In this document: in pieces, positions 1-8,867 of the stretch
Layout of the letters: the number at the start of each line of letters is the position of its first letter
How positions within the stretch are numbered: the stretch's first letter is position 1
Position numbers and translations under genes: made by a program
Assembly (NCBI RefSeq): GCF_015461805.1
Contig: NZ_JACVZE010000007.1
Location: 248,001-312,000 of the forward strand
Length of the DNA: 64,000 nt
Origin: Pseudomonas pisciculturae
Lineage (GTDB): Bacteria; Pseudomonadota; Gammaproteobacteria; Pseudomonadales; Pseudomonadaceae
Reading direction: 5' to 3'
Notes under the pieces: model-generated
Database searches by the model: none
The model's input: only the letters and a program-made list of their open reading frames with translations
What the model was told of the DNA's origin: nothing

Positions 1-757
1 ACGGCAGGCTGCCGAGGATCATCACCACCACCGCCACCCAATGCACCGCCGGTTGTTTCCAGTGGGCCAGGGATTCATCGGAGGTGGAGAACCCACCGGT
101 GGAAATCGCCGACATCGCATGATTGATCGCATCGAACAGGCCCATGCCCGCCCACCAGAATGCCAGGCTGCCCAAAATGGTGATGCCTACATACGCCGCC
201 ACGATCAGCCGCGCCACCATGTGGGAGCGGGGCATGACTTTTTCAGAGCGGTCCGAGGATTCGGTCTGGAACAGGCGCATGCCACCAATGCGCAGCAGCG
301 GCAGGATCGCCACCGCCATGCCGATAAAGCCGATACCGCCGAGCCAGTGCAGCAGCGAGCGCCACATCAGGATGCCCGGCGACATGTTGTCCAGCCCGCT
401 CAGCACGGTGGAACCGGTGGCGGTGATGCCGGACATGCTTTCAAAAAACGAGTCGGTGTAGCTGATGTGCTGGGTCAGCAAAAACGGCAGGGCGGCGAAG
501 ATACACACCACTACCCAGCTTGTAACGGTGAGCAGGTACATGTCCCTGGGGCGCAGGTGTACATGCTCGGGGCGACCGGGGATCACCAGAGCCAGGCCGG
601 CGATAAAGGTGATCAGGCTGGCCCACAGGAACGAGGGCAGGTCGCGGGTGCGTTCGAAGATCACCAGCGTGGCCATGGGCACGACCATGGCGATCGCGAG
701 GGTGATCAGGAAGATGCCGATGATGAAACCGATGATGCGTAGGGTCGGCAACGCCAT
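1..757 (-). CDS. trkH: TrkH-family potassium uptake protein (partial, N-terminal part)
   Basis: Membrane subunit of the Trk low-affinity K+ uptake system, which works with the cytoplasmic NAD-binding protein TrkA. Reading the minus strand from the ATG at 757 gives an open frame to base 1, about 252 residues starting MALPTLRIIGFIIGIF. Hydrophobic helices near residues 8-30 and 38-60 are followed by a loop and helix-turn typical of TrkH: SMSGITATGSTVLSGLD (first selectivity-filter region), then LLHWLGGIGFIGMAV and AISTGGFSTSDES (second filter region). The frame has no stop, so the gene continues past the left edge; TrkH is usually about 480 residues. The next gene is divergent. Family assignment is firm from the filter motifs; the distinction between trkH and the close paralogue trkG/ktrB is by inference. 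Confidence 0.9.
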   Translation of the reverse strand, partial: MALPTLRIIGFIIGIFLITLAIAMVVPMATLVIFERTRDLPSFLWASLITFIAGLALVIPGRPEHVHLRPRDMYLLTVTSWVVVCIFAALPFLLTQHISYTDSFFESMSGITATGSTVLSGLDNMSPGILMWRSLLHWLGGIGFIGMAVAILPLLRIGGMRLFQTESSDRSEKVMPRSHMVARLIVAAYVGITILGSLAFWWAGMGLFDAINHAMSAISTGGFSTSDESLAHWKQPAVHWVAVVVMILGSLP

Positions 758-906
758 GAAGTGAACTCAAAATAGGGCAGAGGCGCCATTCTACCTGCGG
801 CGCAGGGCATGTAAACCGCGCTCGCTCTGGCCTGTAGCTATGTAGTGCCAGGCGTTTCCTGGATGGCGGCACGATGGCGGCTACTTTCCCTCTTTGAGAT
901 GCCACG

Positions 907-3900
907 ATGCCGTCTGATTCATTAATACCCGCACCCCTGATCGTAAACGACACGCAGCAACAGGTCACCTTGCGTGGCCAATGGCTTGCGCTCAATCGAC
1001 AGATCGTCGAGCAGTTCCAGCCGCCGCCGACGTTTCATTCATTCGTGCAGCATGAGTTCGAGCAAGCCTTCCCGACGTTGACGCCTGGTCTCGATGTGCG
1101 CCAGGGCTTCATCCAATTGCCTCAAAGCGAGGTGCCCACGCCATCCGAAGCGGTATTGCTGCCTTCGCTGCTGGACGCGGTGGTGCAACGTCTTATTGCT
1201 CAACAGCCTTCGACTTACGAGAGCCGCATGGCCACTTTGTTTCGGCGCCCGGCCATTGGCGACGATTTGCAGTCGCTGGTCGGCGTTACCCCGGCTGGCC
1301 TTGATAAATTCCTTGACCGTCTGGCCGAGGGGGCGTCGACGTACTTTTCGGCCTATATGGATGCCTATTGGGCCCGCCCGCGCAGCCCGGCCGATACGCG
1401 TACCCAGAAACAATGGTTGGTGCACACCCATACCGAACGGTTGGCAGCAGAGGTAGCGCTGCTTGGCGCGGACGGCTTACTCAGCCCCGCAGCCCAGGAG
1501 GTGTTCGCGCAGGTGCGGCTTTACCCTGAGGCCCAGGCACGGCAGGTGCTGCGGGCTGACCGGCCGTGCGTCTACGCGGTTGCCCTCAGCGGTGGTTTGA
1601 CGCTGTGCGGGGCATTTGTGCTGACTGCCAGGGACCCGGAGCAAACCGTGGTCAGGCCTGTGAGTGAGGTCCAGCCGGTCAGGGTGCGCCCGGTGGACCC
1701 GAGCATGAACCTGGGCACGGTGTTGTTGTTTCTCCCGGGCACCGGCCTTGAGGCGTTTGACTCCCTGGCCAGCCTTGACCGTGAGCTGCATCGGCGTTTG
1801 AACCACGCCGTAGAATTTGCCGGTGTGCTGGACTTGCTGGCAGAAACCGAGCAAGCCCATGGCCTGGCCCTTCATCGCCAGCGAAAGGATACGGGGCAGG
1901 TGACGTACCTGGAGCGGCTGGACTCACCGTTCAACTACAGCATTGAAACCCAATGCCAACTGATACAGGACAACTGCATCGCCACGCTTACGCGCTACCA
2001 GGCACAAGGTGAGCAGGCCCAGATGTACCATCTGCCGAGCGCGTGGGATCGAGTGATAGACCCAGGCCGCCCCTTCAACGCAGTCGGTGTAATGGCAGGT
2101 CGGGAAATAAAGCGTGGCCAGGCGCAGCTCAAGGCGTTTCTTCAGGACGCGTCTGCGACCGACAAAGACGCCTGGCATGCAGCGATGGCTGACTATTGCA
2201 ACCAATTGTTGAGCCTGCCGGATGCCGAGGGCTTACCTTCGCTGGCGCAGTACAGCGATAAACCGGCCCTGCTGGCGTACGCCAACCAACAGTTGCGCAT
2301 CCGACTCAAGGCCGATCATGCGCTGGACATTGACCCCGACGATATCCGGGTGCACACCAAAGAGCCCTACATTCCACCTACGGTGGTCGTCCCCGGTGCT
2401 CCGGCCCCCGCGCCTCGCGAGCCCGGTACGCCGTTGTTCCGGCATCGCAGCCGGACACTGACAGAACTGGCCCTGGAAAATGTCGGCGGTTTGGATCTGA
2501 ACTTCACACATTTCTCCAGGCTCAGTGAAAATACCGGCAAGAAGCCGGATGAAGTACTGCTTCCCGAAGATCTCACCCCGGCCACGCCCTACGAGGGCCT
2601 TAGCTTGCACAACGTCAAGGACTTGGTGCGCACGGTCAACGTCGGGCAAGGTTACGAGATGCTGTTGAAAGATCGCCTGATCACCTCGCCCGGTGCGTTG
2701 GCGCAAAAAAACACGTATGGCCAGGTCATGTTGCGTCAGCTGCGTCTGGACGCCATCGAGGCCAAGATCAACGGTGATTTTCTGCCGGACCGCCTGGCGC
2801 GAGGGTTCAATTGGGTGCGGGTGGTGCTCGACGAGCCCGTGGACAGTGACCGCCGCGAGCACGTCGAAGGGCATCGGATACTGGTGCAGCACTTGAAACT
2901 GCGGGGCCAGCGCGTGCGTGGGGTACTGCTGTTTTGCACCTCGACCTCCGGGGTTGGCTCAATCGTCGTGTATACCCCGCAGGCACCGGGCGGGCGGGTG
3001 TTTCATGAGTTCGCCAAAGACCGCTTGATGAGCGACTTCGTGATGAACAGCTCGTGGCGCGATTACCTGTTGGGGCGTGTGGAACAGGCGTTCCTACCCC
3101 ATGTCCGGGCGATGCTCAGGGGCCGTGGTGACGTCTCGATGGTGAGCATGGGCAGGATCGCCCATAGCGTCTTCGAAGACGCGTATGAGGTTGAGGCCAA
3201 TTTCGCGATCAACGATGCGGGCGCGCAATCGACGAGTACCCATCAAGTCAATGTCGAGACCGGCCTGACAGTAGCCACCGTTGCCTTCGATGTGCTGTCG
3301 ATGGTGTTACCCATCAAGATCATGTTGCCCATCGGGTTGGCCCGCAGCCTCTACTCGGTGTTCAACGCCGTTGAAGCGCTGAATCTCGGGGACCGTGTCG
3401 GCGCTGCTCATTACTTCGTACGGTCGTTGGGCGAACTGATGGGGGCCTTGATGGATGGCGCCATGGGCGCACGCGCTGGGAGCGTCAGTCCCAAGCCGCG
3501 CAGGTTGCCTGCCGAGATGGCGCTGAGGAACAAGCCTGACGACGTTGTGCCATTGGTCGGTTGGGAGGGCAAGGGCCTGTATCACAAGGCGTCGAAGGCT
3601 GATGGCTCCCAGCACTACTTCCTCAATGATGGGGAGCACTGGTACTCGATCCTCGATGACGGTGACAAGGCCGCTTGGCGCCTCAGGGATGCGCGCAAGC
3701 TGACGCAATATCACTACGCGCCCATCCGGCAGAGTGCCTCGGGCCAGTGGGAAGTCGGCTCGCATACGGTAGGCGGGCTAAGGGGCGGCAACCCACCTGA
3801 GCGCCAACTCATGGACCTCTACCCGTTTCTGGATGAGGCCCAGGCACGGCGGGTGTTTGAGTCGTTCAATTTCCCGGCAGGACGTGAAGTTGAGTTTCAG

Positions 3901-5103
3901 GTCGCTCTGGTCCAGAACCTGCGGTTGAGGCTCTCCACGGCTGCGTTTGAGCCCTATTTGAGCGTGCCGCTCGCGCGTTTCCAGCGGCGCCTGGGCGGGC
4001 TTGATTTGCCGGACGTAGCGGTTGAAGCGGCTGTTGCCGTTGTACAGCGCCCGCGCCCTGTCGAGCCGCAGCCGGTGCCGAGTCGTCCACGGCCCATCGC
4101 GCCAGCCCCCGAGCCTGTATCTGCGCGCCCTGCGAATGAACAATTTATCGAGTGGGGAAAGCGTATCGACAGTGCGGAGCTTGAGGTGGTGGATGCGACA
4201 AGGAAAATCTACCGACGGATTGCAGGCGAGCAGCAGGGGCAGGAGTACATAGAGTCGGGCCAGCGCTATTTCGCAATTTTGCCCAGAGCCCTCTCCCGCC
4301 CTAATGAGGTATTTATTCGTGACCCTGGGCGACCTGTCGGGAACTTTCTGGACCTGGAGCACCTGCTGCACGCTGGCATCTATAACCAGCCCCGGCAGGC
4401 GCAATTCATTACCGGTGACGGCCTGTGGAAAATATCCACCGACGTGCCCTTGAAAAAAACGCTGACCTTGTATGTGGGTGATGCTTTTCCACTGCTAACC
4501 CTCGCCAGCCAGGTGGACGTCGCCGTGACGCTGTTCAAACGGGCCAACCCCGCAGGCTTGACCCAATTAGGCTTGAACTCGGTGATACGCACATTGCGCG
4601 ACTGGCAGTTATGGCTACGCGCGGCCGATATGCGGCTGGCTGATCCGTTTTCGTTGCTCACGAGAACCCCGCGAAGCGCCGACAATAGCTTGCAGCTAGT
4701 GAATGTGCTTGGGCGTTACCACCGTTTGAGCTTTCGCCCCGAGCCAGTCGCAGTTCCCTTGTTCAATGCGCTCCCTTTCGGCGTCGATGGGCGATTGAGA
4801 ACATTGATGAGTGAGGTCGTGAGCCGCTGTCGCTTCGACATCCTCAGTGGCTACAGCCATCCCAGCGACCTGTTGTTCAGGCGCGGGGTGCATCCTAGGC
4901 TGTATTGGCTGAGGTTGCGCCGCGTGAATGGTGATCGCATTGCTGGCGATCAGGTGATTTCGCCAGACGTCAACTTGATGGACGCGCCGACGCGCCAATT
5001 AGTCGCTCAGGCTCAAGTCAGTAACAGCCTTGTTGCGCTGATGGGAGGAATCCAGCTGACAACGCCAACAGCGTCACCGCAGATTTTTATCATCAGGGTG
5101 TAG
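907..5103 (+). CDS. Giant dermonecrotic-toxin-like protein (DUF6543-type), C-terminal part unrecognised
   Basis: A 1398-residue protein with no classical signal peptide. Its layout resembles the large Pseudomonas proteins annotated as dermonecrotic toxin (DUF6543) domain-containing. A helical N-terminal third (about 20-400, with PPPTFHSFVQHEFEQAFPTL near 38) is followed by a central mixed domain (about 540-750, with IVVYTPQAPGGRVFHEF near 690). Next comes a hydrophobic stretch (about 785-855, VATVAFDVLSMVLPIKIMLPIG) that could insert in a membrane, then a segment with HYAPIRQSASGQWEV near 938. A Pro/Arg-rich linker (about 1044-1075) precedes a roughly 320-residue C-terminal region I do not recognise. 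It stands alone between divergent trkH and a terminator; no secretion gene, PAAR, VgrG or immunity candidate is adjacent. The start is the ATG at 907 with only a weak ribosome site. A toxin role is inferred from architecture; I see no catalytic motif I can name. Confidence 0.7.
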   Translation: MPSDSLIPAPLIVNDTQQQVTLRGQWLALNRQIVEQFQPPPTFHSFVQHEFEQAFPTLTPGLDVRQGFIQLPQSEVPTPSEAVLLPSLLDAVVQRLIAQQPSTYESRMATLFRRPAIGDDLQSLVGVTPAGLDKFLDRLAEGASTYFSAYMDAYWARPRSPADTRTQKQWLVHTHTERLAAEVALLGADGLLSPAAQEVFAQVRLYPEAQARQVLRADRPCVYAVALSGGLTLCGAFVLTARDPEQTVVRPVSEVQPVRVRPVDPSMNLGTVLLFLPGTGLEAFDSLASLDRELHRRLNHAVEFAGVLDLLAETEQAHGLALHRQRKDTGQVTYLERLDSPFNYSIETQCQLIQDNCIATLTRYQAQGEQAQMYHLPSAWDRVIDPGRPFNAVGVMAGREIKRGQAQLKAFLQDASATDKDAWHAAMADYCNQLLSLPDAEGLPSLAQYSDKPALLAYANQQLRIRLKADHALDIDPDDIRVHTKEPYIPPTVVVPGAPAPAPREPGTPLFRHRSRTLTELALENVGGLDLNFTHFSRLSENTGKKPDEVLLPEDLTPATPYEGLSLHNVKDLVRTVNVGQGYEMLLKDRLITSPGALAQKNTYGQVMLRQLRLDAIEAKINGDFLPDRLARGFNWVRVVLDEPVDSDRREHVEGHRILVQHLKLRGQRVRGVLLFCTSTSGVGSIVVYTPQAPGGRVFHEFAKDRLMSDFVMNSSWRDYLLGRVEQAFLPHVRAMLRGRGDVSMVSMGRIAHSVFEDAYEVEANFAINDAGAQSTSTHQVNVETGLTVATVAFDVLSMVLPIKIMLPIGLARSLYSVFNAVEALNLGDRVGAAHYFVRSLGELMGALMDGAMGARAGSVSPKPRRLPAEMALRNKPDDVVPLVGWEGKGLYHKASKADGSQHYFLNDGEHWYSILDDGDKAAWRLRDARKLTQYHYAPIRQSASGQWEVGSHTVGGLRGGNPPERQLMDLYPFLDEAQARRVFESFNFPAGREVEFQVALVQNLRLRLSTAAFEPYLSVPLARFQRRLGGLDLPDVAVEAAVAVVQRPRPVEPQPVPSRPRPIAPAPEPVSARPANEQFIEWGKRIDSAELEVVDATRKIYRRIAGEQQGQEYIESGQRYFAILPRALSRPNEVFIRDPGRPVGNFLDLEHLLHAGIYNQPRQAQFITGDGLWKISTDVPLKKTLTLYVGDAFPLLTLASQVDVAVTLFKRANPAGLTQLGLNSVIRTLRDWQLWLRAADMRLADPFSLLTRTPRSADNSLQLVNVLGRYHRLSFRPEPVAVPLFNALPFGVDGRLRTLMSEVVSRCRFDILSGYSHPSDLLFRRGVHPRLYWLRLRRVNGDRIAGDQVISPDVNLMDAPTRQLVAQAQVSNSLVALMGGIQLTTPTASPQIFIIRV

Positions 5104-5109
5104 TGCAAA

Positions 5110-5138
5110 AAAATGCCCCGAACAGGTCGGGGCATTTT
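5110..5138. terminator. Bidirectional intrinsic terminator
   Basis: Perfect inverted repeat AAAATGCCCCGA ... TCGGGGCATTTT with a 5-base loop, A-rich on the left and T-rich on the right. It sits between the 3' ends of the convergent toxin-like gene and the imelysin gene, so it can end transcripts from both sides. Confidence 0.9.
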
Positions 5139-5162
5139 CAGTCACGTAGGTACTGCGGCTGA

Positions 5163-6506
5163 TCAGAACTCGTGATCAGCGCTGTCCGGGTTCAGGTCGC
5201 TGATACCCAGCTTGCCGGCAGCGGCTTCGATCGAACCGGTCTGCTTGACCAGTGCGGCGATGGCGTCACGCACGATCTGGTTGCCCGCATCGTTACCGGC
5301 GGCGATCAGTTGGTCGTAGTGCTCACCTTTACCAGCGTGGTCAACCATGACCTGGATCTTGGCTTCGGTCGCCGCCAGGTCCGCTTTGAGGGCGGTGTCG
5401 GCAGCCGGGTCAGCCTTGGCCACCAGGGACGACAGGCTGGCGCCAGTCATTTTGGTGCCGTCGGTGCGGGTGTACTCGCCCAGGTAGACGTTACGGATGC
5501 CCTTGGCGTCGTAGAAGTGCGAGTAGTGGGTGTTGTCGCTGAAGCAGTCTTGCTCGTCTTCTGGCGAGTTGGCTTCCAGGGAAACCTTCATGCGCTCACC
5601 GGCCAGCTCGCCCAGGGACAGGCTGCCCATGCCGAACAGCATTTTGCGCAGGCCGTCGGTGGCAGGTTCTGCCTCCAGGGTGGCGCGGTAGTTGTCTTCG
5701 ACGTTGGGCTTCCAGTTGCCGACCATTTCTTCGAGGTCGCTGACCAGCAGTTGGGTCACAGCGCTCAGGTAGGCGCGGCGACGCTCGTTGTGGCCGCCGG
5801 TGGCGCCGTCGCCGGTGAGGTAGTCCGACGCAGGGCGGTTGCCCGCGCCAGGGCCTGTGCCGTTCAGGTCTTGGCCCCACAGCAGGAACTCAATGGCGTG
5901 GTAGCCCGTCGCAACGTTGGCTTCGGAGCCGCCCAGCTCGTTGAGGCTGGCGAGTTTTTCCGGGGTGATGTCTTTCACGTCCACTTTGTCTTCGCCGACC
6001 TGGATCTCGGTGTTGGCGATGATGTTGGCGGTGGCGCCTGGGTTACCCAGGGCGTGTTCGTAGGACTTGTCGGTGTAGTCGATCAGGCCTTCGTCCAGCG
6101 GCCATGCGTTCACCTGGCCTTCCCAGTCGTCGATGATGGTGTTGCCGAAGCGGAACACTTCGCTCTGCAGGTAAGGAACGCGAGCGGCGACCCAGGCTGT
6201 GCGGGCGGCTTTCAGGGTTTCGTCGTTGGGCTTGGCGAGGAATGCATCAATGGCGGTTTGCAGGGTTTTCGCAGTGGACTCGGCGTCGCTGTAGACCGCG
6301 TACACCATGTCTGCGTAATGCGCGACCACAGCCTTGGCGGCTGCTTCGTCGACCTGGCCTGCAGGGGTGGCAGCCGCTGGAGCGGTAGTGCTGGCAGCCG
6401 GGGTCGGCGCCTGGGGCGCTGCGGCCTTGTCTTTACCTTCGCCGCAACCGGCGAGAGAAATGGCAATGGCCAGCAGACTGGCGGTGGCCAGGGGCATACG
6501 AATCAT
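5163..6506 (-). CDS. icmP: Imelysin-family lipoprotein (IcmP-like)
   Basis: 447-residue outer-surface or periplasmic lipoprotein of the imelysin/EfeO-like (peptidase M75) family. These proteins are linked to iron acquisition, and P. aeruginosa IcmP was described as an insulin-cleaving metalloproteinase. A lipoprotein signal (MIRMPLATASLLAIAISLAGC, Cys at about 21) is followed by an Ala/Thr/Pro-rich linker and the imelysin domain, which contains the HxxE motif in GYHAIEFLLWG and a conserved WPLDEGLIDY. The start at 6506 is chosen because AGGA lies 8 bases upstream; the in-frame ATG at 6515 has no usable site. The neighbour downstream on the opposite strand is the toxin-like gene; bifA lies upstream on the same strand, as in the P. 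aeruginosa icmP-bifA-sodB neighbourhood. A palindrome resembling a Fur site is about 60 bases upstream. Confidence 0.85.
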   Translation of the reverse strand: MIRMPLATASLLAIAISLAGCGEGKDKAAAPQAPTPAASTTAPAAATPAGQVDEAAAKAVVAHYADMVYAVYSDAESTAKTLQTAIDAFLAKPNDETLKAARTAWVAARVPYLQSEVFRFGNTIIDDWEGQVNAWPLDEGLIDYTDKSYEHALGNPGATANIIANTEIQVGEDKVDVKDITPEKLASLNELGGSEANVATGYHAIEFLLWGQDLNGTGPGAGNRPASDYLTGDGATGGHNERRRAYLSAVTQLLVSDLEEMVGNWKPNVEDNYRATLEAEPATDGLRKMLFGMGSLSLGELAGERMKVSLEANSPEDEQDCFSDNTHYSHFYDAKGIRNVYLGEYTRTDGTKMTGASLSSLVAKADPAADTALKADLAATEAKIQVMVDHAGKGEHYDQLIAAGNDAGNQIVRDAIAALVKQTGSIEAAAGKLGISDLNPDSADHEF

Positions 6507-6567
6507 GGCGAACATCCTGCTTCGGTTGTTGATAGGGCGCGCGGGGGAGCGCAAAAAGCTGCGACAT

Positions 6568-6586
6568 AATGCGAAAGATTTGCATT
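6568..6586. promoter_or_regulatory. Possible Fur-like operator upstream of the imelysin gene
   Basis: AATGCGAAAGATTTGCATT is a near-perfect palindrome, with AATGC and GCATT as exact outer arms, 62 bases before the imelysin start in an AT-rich patch. It partly fits the 7-1-7 Fur pattern, and imelysin genes are often iron-regulated. The match to the Fur consensus itself is only moderate. Confidence 0.35.
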
Positions 6587-6634
6587 TTGTGTAAAGGGTT
6601 AAACGTGGGAAATATTTCGTATTGTTTGCGGCGA

Positions 6635-8686
6635 TCAAAGAATGACCGCGTTATTGCGCTCCGCCTGCTTTAAAAACGCCGCCAACTCCCGGGCCTGCAA
6701 GGGTTTGCTGTAGTGGTAACCCTGGCCTTCATGGCAGCCTTCAGAAACGATGTACGCCTCTTGTTCCGCGGTTTCCACGCCTTCGGCGATCACCTGCATG
6801 CCCAGGCTTTTGCCCAGTTGGATAATCGCCCGCACGATGGTGGCATCGTCGTCATCGTCCAATAGGTCCTGGACGAAGCTCTTGTCGATCTTGATCTTGT
6901 CCAGGGGCAGGCTTTTCAGATAGCTCAACGACGAATAGCCAGTGCCGAAGTCATCAATTGCGATCAACGCGCCTGAGCGGCGCAGGCTCAACAGGTGTTG
7001 GGCAGCGGTGCTGATGTCTTCCATCAGGCCGGTTTCGGTGACTTCCAGCTCCAGGCTGCGCGGCGGCAGGCGGTAGATCTGCATGAGGTTGTTGACCACC
7101 CGCGGCAGCTCGGTGTGGTGCAACTGCACGGTGGAGAGGTTGACCGCCATGCGCAGGTCGCTGAAACCCTGATCATGCCATTCGCGCAATTGCCGGCACG
7201 CTTGGTCCAGTACCCACTCGCCAATCGCGATGATGGTGCCGTTCTGTTCTGCCAGCGGGATAAACAGGTCTGGAGGTACCAGGCCGTGCTCCGGGTGTTG
7301 CCAGCGGATCAGCGCCTCTACGCCCACCACGCGGTGGTCGCGGTAGCTGATCTGCGGCTGGTACACCAGGTGAAATTGGTTGCGGCTGAGGGCGTCGCGC
7401 AGGTCTTTCTCCAGCTCGCGGCGGCGGCGCATTTCGCTGTCGACGCTGGCGATATAGAACTGATAGCGGTTGCGCGAACGGGTCTTGGCCAGGGTCATGG
7501 TCTGTTCGGCTTTTTGCAGCAACTTCTCGGTGCTGTCACCGTCTTCGGGGAACAGGGTGATGCCGATGGTGGCGCGCAGGCGGATGCCTTCGTGATCGAG
7601 GGGGAACTCCGCTTCCAGGTCGTCGAGGATGCTTTGCGCCAACTCGGCTGCTTCATAGGGTTGGTCGATATCGGCTTGCACCAGGGCGAACTGATCGCCA
7701 CCCAGGCGCGCGAGGGCACCGAGGCGACCGCTGTGGGCGCGCAACCGGTCAGCCAGGGCCAGCAGCAATTTGTCGCCGGCCTGGTAGGTGAACTGTTCGT
7801 TGACGCTTTTGAAGTCATCCAGGCCTACGCACAACACGGCTACGCGGCGTTGGCGGCGGCCGGCGTCGATGAGGATCTTGTCCAGTTGCTCTTGCAGTTT
7901 CTGGCGGTTCGGCAGGCCGGTGAGAAAATCGTACTGGGCCATGCGCAGCAGGCTGCTTTCTGCTTCGTGGCGCAGGTGGGTGTTACGTTCGATGGACTCC
8001 AACAACTGGTTGGCGGTGTTGATCCACAGCCCCAATTCATTGCGCTCGTGACCCTTGAGCTGGGGGATCTTGTGCTCGCTGGGCCGGTCCGGGTTGATCG
8101 ACGTCAGGTGCTCGATGATTCGCGACAGGGGTTTGGTCAGCAGCCAGTGATAGACCAGGTACAAAACCAGGCCCATGGCCAGCGCGCGCAGCACGCCAGA
8201 AATGAAGATGATCACCGAGTTGACGATAAACCCCTGGCCGTACGTGGCCGTGTCCAGGGTAATACTCAGGTCGCCGTAGTACTCGCTGTAAGGGCCCTTG
8301 CCTACCAGTGGGGTGGTAAAGGTGCGTTCCTGGCCAAGAATCAGGTCGGTCAGCCAGCGGCTTGGGGCTTGCTGCAATGCGCGGCTTTTCTGCGCCAGCA
8401 TGGTTTCATTGGGATGGCCAATGGAGGCCATGCGCACGGCATCGTCCTGGAACAGGCCTTCAATGACCTGCATGCCCATCTCGCGATCCAGGCTGTAGAC
8501 GGCTTGGGTCGAAGGGTCGCGAAACATGTCGAGGATGCGCTGGGCATCACCGGCCACGGCCTGGCGCGTCTTATAGGCATCAAAGACGATCTGCGCCACG
8601 CTCAGCGCCACGCCCACGATCAATGCCGATAAAAGCACGACCCGTAGCAACTTCACCGACAAGCTGTTTTTGAGTTCCAGCTTCAA
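6635..8686 (-). CDS. bifA: c-di-GMP phosphodiesterase BifA (GGDQF-EAL)
   Basis: 683-residue inner-membrane enzyme that hydrolyses cyclic di-GMP; in P. aeruginosa BifA inversely controls biofilm formation and swarming. TM helix near 10-33, a periplasmic sensor-like region to about 150, a second TM near 155-182, a HAMP-like linker, a GGDEF domain with degenerate motif GGDQF (329-333), and an EAL domain with EALIRW (EAL 457-459) and downstream catalytic motifs including DDFGTGYSSLSYLK. GGDQF is the known degenerate form in BifA, so diguanylate cyclase activity is not expected. The start is TTG: AAGGA sits 8 bases before it, and an ATG just upstream is out of frame and immediately abuts the Shine-Dalgarno sequence. 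Gene order with sodB matches P. aeruginosa PA4366-PA4367. Confidence 0.93.
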   Translation of the reverse strand: MKLELKNSLSVKLLRVVLLSALIVGVALSVAQIVFDAYKTRQAVAGDAQRILDMFRDPSTQAVYSLDREMGMQVIEGLFQDDAVRMASIGHPNETMLAQKSRALQQAPSRWLTDLILGQERTFTTPLVGKGPYSEYYGDLSITLDTATYGQGFIVNSVIIFISGVLRALAMGLVLYLVYHWLLTKPLSRIIEHLTSINPDRPSEHKIPQLKGHERNELGLWINTANQLLESIERNTHLRHEAESSLLRMAQYDFLTGLPNRQKLQEQLDKILIDAGRRQRRVAVLCVGLDDFKSVNEQFTYQAGDKLLLALADRLRAHSGRLGALARLGGDQFALVQADIDQPYEAAELAQSILDDLEAEFPLDHEGIRLRATIGITLFPEDGDSTEKLLQKAEQTMTLAKTRSRNRYQFYIASVDSEMRRRRELEKDLRDALSRNQFHLVYQPQISYRDHRVVGVEALIRWQHPEHGLVPPDLFIPLAEQNGTIIAIGEWVLDQACRQLREWHDQGFSDLRMAVNLSTVQLHHTELPRVVNNLMQIYRLPPRSLELEVTETGLMEDISTAAQHLLSLRRSGALIAIDDFGTGYSSLSYLKSLPLDKIKIDKSFVQDLLDDDDDATIVRAIIQLGKSLGMQVIAEGVETAEQEAYIVSEGCHEGQGYHYSKPLQARELAAFLKQAERNNAVIL

Positions 8687-8825
8687 AGGGGCATTCCTTG
8701 TCTCATGCGGGTGGCCTCAATATGCCATGAGTATTGGCAATCCCGTGATGGCAGTCAAAGGGACATTGCGCAGGACATTTCCAGGAAGTTGTCAGGGTGA
8801 TCAGGTTTACCGAATGGCGCCCATG

Positions 8826-8852
8826 AAAAAGCCCGGCATGGCCGGGCTTTTT
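8826..8852. terminator. Intrinsic terminator after sodB
   Basis: AAAAA GCCCGGC ATG GCCGGGC TTTTT: a perfect 7-bp GC stem with 3-base loop, flanked by A and T runs. It lies just beyond the sodB stop and upstream of bifA, separating the two transcription units. Confidence 0.9.
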
Positions 8853-8867
8853 CTACTGCAAGGGTGC

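Noticed and set aside
441..995. 184-residue minus-strand frame overlapping trkH and the toxin-like gene start
   Set aside because: Out of frame with TrkH, whose own frame has clear filter motifs; the composition is Arg/His/Pro-rich as in shadow frames.
5172..6569. 465-residue plus-strand frame opposite the imelysin gene
   Set aside because: Shadow frame rich in Val/Gly caused by the codon pattern of the real minus-strand gene, which has a lipoprotein signal and family motifs.
6995..8632. 545-residue plus-strand frame opposite bifA
   Set aside because: Antisense shadow; bifA has GGDQF and EAL motifs, while this frame has low-complexity His/Gln/Val composition and no motif.
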